From Chloroflexota bacterium (GTDB lineage Bacteria; Chloroflexota; Limnocylindria; Limnocylindrales; CSP1-4), in the NCBI GenBank assembly GCA_005880805.1, contig VBFZ01000040.1:1-21480 (forward strand): a DNA stretch of 21,480 nt, written 5' to 3'. Each line of letters begins with the position of its first letter. Position 1 is the stretch's first letter. The notes beneath the pieces were generated by a model. The model saw nothing but the letters and a program-made list of their open reading frames with translations, made no database searches and was not told the origin of the DNA. This document shows, piece after piece, positions 17,337 to 21,480 of the stretch. The position numbers and the translations under genes are program-made.

Positions 17337-18488
17337 GCTCGCCGGAGCCGTCCGGGTCGCCAGCACCAGCAGCGCGCCCGCACAGATGAACCCGAGGACG
17401 GCCATCCCGAGCATCGCGATGGACAGTCCGATCGTGACCGACAGGAATCCGGCGACCGGCGGATAGACGATCGAGCCAACGACGGACGTGCCCGCCAGGA
17501 ACCCGCTGACCGCCGCGGCGCGGCTGGGAAAGCGCTCGCCGGCGAGGGCCATGATCAGCGGGTAGACGGGGCCGAACGCAAAGCCGACGAACGCGAACAG
17601 CGCGATCGCGACCGGAAGGACCGGCACGAGGATCGCGGCCACCAGGGCGATCGATGCCACGAGGGTCGAGGCGATCGCAAAGGATGCGTGGTCGAACCGG
17701 TCGGCGACGACCGCCGATAGCAGCCGGCCGAGGGTGAGCCCGCCCCAGAACAGCGCGAGCGCCAGCGTTGCGACGGTCAACGGGGCCGCGTCGAGGAAGC
17801 GCACCAGCCAGTTGGACACGCCGATCTCCGCTCCCACGTAGGTCGCGATTGCGGTCCCCAGCAGGAGGAGCGGCAGCAGCGGCCGGAGGGGGGCGCGGCC
17901 CTGTGTTCCCCCTGCCGGACGGTGCCCTGGCAGGTCGGCGATCCAGAGGAGCGCGGCCAGAGGGAGCCAGGCGAGCCCGCTCAGGACCAGGATTGCCTGC
18001 CAGGGCGCCCGGGCGTCGACCAGCTGGCCGACCACGAGCGGCGAAGCGAACGCGCCCAGGCTGAAAAACAGGTGGAGCAGGTTCAGGGCCCGGCCCCGAC
18101 CAGTGGGGTACAGGTCGAGGAACAGCCCGTTGCCGCCGCCATCGACCGCGCCGGAGCCGAGTCCGCGGGGCAGCGAGGCGAGAAGGAAGAGCTCCCAAGA
18201 CGGGACGAAGCCCTGGATCGCGAGTCCGAAGGCTGACAATAGCGTCGCGACGCCGAGCACGGGCCGCCAGCCGTACCGCTCCACGAGCACGCCACCGCCG
18301 AACGAGCCGGCCGCATAGGAGGCCGCGGTCAGGAAGTAGAGGACGCCGATACCCGCGTCCGACTGCCCGAAGTCGTGCTCGATCGAGCGGATGAGGGAAG
18401 GCAGGAGCAGTCCGCTCCATCCCAGCAGGATGAAGCCGACGTACCCGAACAAGGCGGCACCGCGCCGCTGCAGAAAGGAACCTGGCAC
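17268..18488 (-). CDS. MFS transporter (second, convergent)
   Basis: A 406-residue major facilitator on the minus strand with about 12 hydrophobic segments. Segment 1 is ALFGYVGFILLGWSGLLLPSLI. The loop GGGVLVERYGWRPVLG after segment 2 matches the family signature, followed by LPRGLGSGAVDGGGNGLFLDLYP and HLFFSLGAFASPLVVGQLVD. These stretches are closer to the sugar/FucP-like or multidrug type than to the first MFS gene, so the two are not recent duplicates. Substrate unknown. The GTG at 18488 is chosen because a TAGCAT -10-like box lies 6 nt upstream and the first membrane segment then starts near residue 12. Its promoter is divergent from that of tRNA-Pro(CGG). The stop lies 69 bp inside the convergent MFS gene. 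Confidence 0.88.
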   Translation of the reverse strand: MPGSFLQRRGAALFGYVGFILLGWSGLLLPSLIRSIEHDFGQSDAGIGVLYFLTAASYAAGSFGGGVLVERYGWRPVLGVATLLSAFGLAIQGFVPSWELFLLASLPRGLGSGAVDGGGNGLFLDLYPTGRGRALNLLHLFFSLGAFASPLVVGQLVDARAPWQAILVLSGLAWLPLAALLWIADLPGHRPAGGTQGRAPLRPLLPLLLLGTAIATYVGAEIGVSNWLVRFLDAAPLTVATLALALFWGGLTLGRLLSAVVADRFDHASFAIASTLVASIALVAAILVPVLPVAIALFAFVGFAFGPVYPLIMALAGERFPSRAAAVSGFLAGTSVVGSIVYPPVAGFLSVTIGLSIAMLGMAVLGFICAGALLVLATRTAPASSGQVAFGSSVPNAGGPGGGSDR

Positions 18489-18494
18489 CAGGGG

Positions 18495-18500
18495 ATGCTA
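18495..18500 (-). promoter_or_regulatory. -10 element (TAGCAT) of the second MFS gene
   Basis: On the minus strand TAGCAT ends 6 nt before the GTG at 18488, the same box and nearly the same spacing as upstream of the trans-sulfuration gene. A leaderless mRNA is inferred. Confidence 0.45.
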
Positions 18501-18550
18501 GCGACTCGCGCGGCCGGGATGCGGAGATGGCCGCGTGGAGCGGCCCTTGC

Positions 18551-18556
18551 TATGAT
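18551..18556 (+). promoter_or_regulatory. -10 element (TATGAT) of tRNA-Pro(CGG)
   Basis: TATGAT matches the -10 consensus at five of six positions and lies 30 nt upstream of the mature tRNA, leaving a 5' leader for RNase P. No good -35 seen. Confidence 0.5.
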
Positions 18557-18586
18557 CCTCGGGCTCTGCTCAACGAGCAGCTCGGT

Positions 18587-18663
18587 CGGGGCGTGGCGCA
18601 GTCTGGTAGCGCGCATCGTTCGGGACGATGAAGTCGTGGGTTCAAATCCCGCCGCCCCGACCA
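18587..18663 (+). tRNA. tRNA-Pro (anticodon CGG)
   Basis: The cloverleaf is complete. The acceptor pairs CGGGGCG with CGCCCCG. The anticodon arm has a CATCG/CGATG stem with loop TTCGGGA, giving anticodon CGG. The T arm is GTGGG-TTCAAAT-CCCGC with one G-T pair. Discriminator A18660 is followed by an encoded CCA. A run of five T (18664-18668) follows directly. The last 26 bases are identical to those of tRNA-Pro(TGG) at 4532-4557. Confidence 0.96.
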
Positions 18664-18724
18664 TTTTTCCCAAGGCGAACCTCCGCATACACTCGCCACC
18701 TCCGGTGGCCCTTTTGCGTAGACG

Positions 18725-21480
18725 GTGAGCGTGGTGAGGAAAGCAGCGGGTGGCTCTCGCGGTCGTTCACGTGCGCTTCCGGCCGGCACGCTCACGCTCG
18801 TGTTCACCGACATCGCGGGCTCTACGCGACTGCTCGGGCAGTTGGGGGCGGACTATGGGGAGCTGCTTGCCCGCCATCGACGAACGATCCGGGCGGTCAC
18901 GTCCTCCCACGGTGGAGTCCCTGTCGATACTGAAGGAGACAGCACCTTTGCCGTCTTCAGGAAGGCCACGGACGCCGTTTCGGCAGCGCTCGAAATCATG
19001 GCGAGTCGAAGCGAAGGACCGATACGTGTGCGCATCGGGATTCACACTGGCGAGCCGGAAGCGACCGACGAGGGCTACGTGGGCCTAGACGTCCACCTGG
19101 CCGCCCGCATCTGCGCCGCGGCACAAGCCGGTCAGATCCTCCTGTCGCAAACGGCACGGGACCTCATTCGCGCCCAGGTCCGGGATCTTGGCCAGTACCG
19201 GATCAAGGACTTCAACCAGCCAGTCCGTCTTTTCCAGCTTGGACAAGAGCGGTTCGACCTTCCGCGAACTCCACCCGTCGCCCACCTCCCAGGCCGCCCG
19301 ACCCGTCTGGTTGGGCGCACACAAGAGCTCCGCGAGCTGGAGGACCTTTCCGCCGTCCGGCAGTTGATCACGCTCACGGGGCCAGGTGGAAGCGGAAAGA
19401 CGCGCCTCGTGCTCGAGCTCGCTGACCGGATCCAGGACCGATACGAGGACGGCGTCTTCTTCGTCGACCTCGCCGCAATTCGAGATCCTGGCCTTGTTCC
19501 GTCGACGATCGCGGGCGCTCTCTCGATTCGCGCAGAGCCGAGCCAGACCCCTCTCGCCGCGATCGTCGATCGCCTCAGCAACCGCCGTGTGTTGCTGATC
19601 CTCGACAACCTCGAACAGGTTCTCGGCGCAGCGACCTACGTCGCGGAGCTGGTTGCTCAATGCCCGAGCGTTCACGTCCTGGCAACGAGCCGGGCGCGGC
19701 TGCGGATTCGCGGCGAGCACGACTATCCGGTTGAGCCGCTTCCCCTCCCCACGGGCGACGAGCTGCGTTCTGTCGAACAGGTCGCTCAGAGCGACGCGGT
19801 CGCGCTCTTCGTGGAACGGACGCGCGACTCTGCACCCCGATTCGAGCTCACATCGATCAACGCCGCTGACGTCGGAGGAATCTGTCGGCGCCTCGACGGA
19901 CTCCCACTCGCGATCGAGCTCGCAGCTGCTCGAGTGAAGCTGCTAAGCCCTCGCGCCTTGCTCTCAAGACTCGATCAACGGCTTCCGCTGCTAACTGTTG
20001 GGGCGCGCGACGCGCCGGCGCGTCAGCAAACCCTCCACGAGACGGTTGCCTGGAGCTATGACCTTCTCTCTGACCAGGAACAGCGGGTCTTCGCGCGGTG
20101 CTCGGTGTTCGTCGGCGGTTTTTCGTTGCCTGCGGCACTCACCGTCGCGTCAGACCCAGACGAGGGCACCGTCGTAGATGTTCTGGCGATTCTCGATGCC
20201 CTCGTGGAACACAACCTCCTGCGCGTCATCCCGACCATTGGGGTTGAGCCGCGCTTGACAATGCTCGAAACGATCCGCGAGTTCGCTTGGGGTCAACTCA
20301 CCGAGCTCCAGCGCGCCACATGGCAGGGCCGCCATCTGGACTATTTCGTGGCTGCCGCAGAGGCCGAGGAGTCGCGGCAGAGAGGCATCGACCAGAAGGC
20401 GTGGGTCCAGCGGTTGGTGATCGATCGGGAAAACTTTCGCGCGGCCCTGGCGTACGCACTGGCCCGCCAGGACGCGCCACAGCTCCTTCGTCTCGCAACG
20501 GCCCTCGAGCGCCGATTCTGGCTCGCAAGTGGCGACCTTTCGCTCGAAGAGAACCGGCACTGGCTGGAAACTGCTCTCGCTCGCGGAAACGAGGCGCCTC
20601 CACGAATGCGGGCGAGGGCACTGGAGAACATTGCCTGGACCGAACCCTCCCACGGCCGGCAGATCGAGATTCTCCAGGAGAGCCTCGACCTCTTTAAGCA
20701 AGCCGAGGACGATCTCGGGGCTGTCGGGGCCCTCTCCGGGCTCGGTCACCTGTCGATCTACGCAGGCGACTACGAGGCCGCCGGGCGATGGCTCGAGCGA
20801 GCTCTGGAGCTGGCGCGTCGGATTCGTGCGGCAGCGCCCGTCCTGGTTGAGGTGCTGGTGCCGATGGGTGAGCTCGCACACCGGCTGGGACAACATCACG
20901 CGGCCTCCAAATACCTGGACGAAGCGGTGAACCACGCCCGACAGGCGGACGATGCGTGGGGCTTGTCCTTCGCGCTCGGGCACGTCGGGAGGCTCGCTCA
21001 GGAGGACAGCGATTGGAGCCGCGCAGTGCCAGCGCTGCAGGAAAGTATTGAAATCGCGCGTGAGATCGATGACCCCGAAGAGTTGGCCGAGTCAATCTAC
21101 GATTTGAGTGCGGCCTGGATCCAGGCGGGCGACCTCGAGCAGGCCCGATCCCTCATTCGGCAAGGCGCAGCGACCACGCTCGAACTCTTCATAGGCTATC
21201 GGGTCATGACGCTCGACGCGATCGCCGACTGGCTCGAAGCAGCGCACTCCTACTCGCCCGCAATCTGGACCAACGCGGCCGCAACCCACACGCACGCGGC
21301 ATGGAAGAGCCAAGATCCTCATTGGGAGGAGTCCCGTCGCCGAATCGTCGATCGCCTTCGGCAGGCAGTGTCCTCTCAGGACTTCCAGGATGCCTGGGCA
21401 CGCGGTGAACGGATGTCCATTCCCGAGGCGATTGCCGCCGGTCTACGGGAGATGGAAGCCGTCAACCTGAACGAGATGGA
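18725..21480 (+). CDS. Class III cyclase-like / STAND ATPase / TPR regulator (copy 2), 3' end beyond window
   Basis: The frame is open from 18722 to the window end (at least 918 codons) with the same layout as the protein at 4598. The cyclase homology domain spans about residues 21-175, with metal Asp residues D29 (FTDIAGST) and D72 (DTEGDSTFAVF), R128 in HLAAR, and His124 where Asn is usual. The STAND ATPase follows with Walker A GPGGSGKT (219-226), LLILDNLEQ, VLATSR and GLPLAIELAAAR, then helical TPR-like repeats. The last visible stretch, RGERMSIPEAIAAGL, matches the end of copy 1 (REGQELSVDDAVAYAL), so only a short piece should be missing. GTG 18725, 18731 and 18734 are all possible starts below an in-frame TAG at 18719. 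A/T-ending codons are clearly more frequent than in copy 1, so the two are old paralogs or have separate origins. Confidence 0.88.
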   Translation, partial: MSVVRKAAGGSRGRSRALPAGTLTLVFTDIAGSTRLLGQLGADYGELLARHRRTIRAVTSSHGGVPVDTEGDSTFAVFRKATDAVSAALEIMASRSEGPIRVRIGIHTGEPEATDEGYVGLDVHLAARICAAAQAGQILLSQTARDLIRAQVRDLGQYRIKDFNQPVRLFQLGQERFDLPRTPPVAHLPGRPTRLVGRTQELRELEDLSAVRQLITLTGPGGSGKTRLVLELADRIQDRYEDGVFFVDLAAIRDPGLVPSTIAGALSIRAEPSQTPLAAIVDRLSNRRVLLILDNLEQVLGAATYVAELVAQCPSVHVLATSRARLRIRGEHDYPVEPLPLPTGDELRSVEQVAQSDAVALFVERTRDSAPRFELTSINAADVGGICRRLDGLPLAIELAAARVKLLSPRALLSRLDQRLPLLTVGARDAPARQQTLHETVAWSYDLLSDQEQRVFARCSVFVGGFSLPAALTVASDPDEGTVVDVLAILDALVEHNLLRVIPTIGVEPRLTMLETIREFAWGQLTELQRATWQGRHLDYFVAAAEAEESRQRGIDQKAWVQRLVIDRENFRAALAYALARQDAPQLLRLATALERRFWLASGDLSLEENRHWLETALARGNEAPPRMRARALENIAWTEPSHGRQIEILQESLDLFKQAEDDLGAVGALSGLGHLSIYAGDYEAAGRWLERALELARRIRAAAPVLVEVLVPMGELAHRLGQHHAASKYLDEAVNHARQADDAWGLSFALGHVGRLAQEDSDWSRAVPALQESIEIAREIDDPEELAESIYDLSAAWIQAGDLEQARSLIRQGAATTLELFIGYRVMTLDAIADWLEAAHSYSPAIWTNAAATHTHAAWKSQDPHWEESRRRIVDRLRQAVSSQDFQDAWARGERMSIPEAIAAGLREMEAVNLNEM

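Noticed and set aside
4532..18663. The 26-bp direct repeat of the two tRNA-Pro 3' ends as attachment sites of a 14-kb mobile island
   Set aside because: Isoacceptor tRNAs are expected to share this sequence. The enclosed genes are housekeeping-like and no integrase is present.

Overview
The window looks like a chromosomal segment of a high-GC bacterium, most likely Chloroflexota (Limnocylindria-like lineages); a high-GC actinobacterium is not excluded. This is inferred from the strong G/C third-position bias, two large cyclase–STAND ATPase–TPR regulators, a GSI-beta/GSI-alpha glutamine synthetase pair, and many genes that seem to be transcribed without a leader. No phage, transposon, CRISPR or plasmid hallmark was seen.

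Layout. (1) 1-599, minus: an unrecognised protein running off the left edge, divergent from (2) 664-4469: a molybdopterin oxidoreductase of the FdhF/YdeP type broken by a frameshift at about 1609, then mobA (guanylyltransferase for the same Mo cofactor, ATGA overlap), then a SAM-dependent methyltransferase. (3) 4481-7318: tRNA-Pro(TGG) followed at once by a cyclase–STAND–TPR regulator. (4) 7319-7599: a non-coding stretch rich in inverted repeats, a candidate structured RNA, upstream of an Lrp/AsnC regulator (7600-8088). (5) 8202-12249: a membrane GGDEF diguanylate cyclase, a trans-sulfuration PLP enzyme and a ResB cytochrome c biogenesis protein that appears to use an AUC start codon. (6) 12382-15449: two type I glutamine synthetases in tandem. 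(7) 15450-16061: 612 bp with no supported gene but a strong 11-bp hairpin. (8) 16062-18488: two MFS transporters facing each other and overlapping by 69 bp at their 3' ends. (9) 18587-21480: tRNA-Pro(CGG) followed by a second cyclase–STAND–TPR regulator running off the right edge.

How the parts fit. The oxidoreductase and mobA form a cofactor/enzyme pair. The Lrp regulator, the sulfur amino acid enzyme and the two glutamine synthetases make the centre an amino acid and nitrogen region. Regulation is nucleotide-rich: two class III cyclase-like proteins and one diguanylate cyclase. At least six start codons lie only 6-9 nt downstream of a -10-like hexamer and lack a Shine-Dalgarno sequence, while lrp, both glutamine synthetases and resB carry a clear Shine-Dalgarno. 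The window therefore seems to mix leaderless and leadered genes.

The most unusual items are the repeated tRNA-Pro + cyclase–STAND unit, the candidate structured RNA before lrp, the probable AUC start of resB, and the frameshifted oxidoreductase. None is proven to be a new system from sequence alone.
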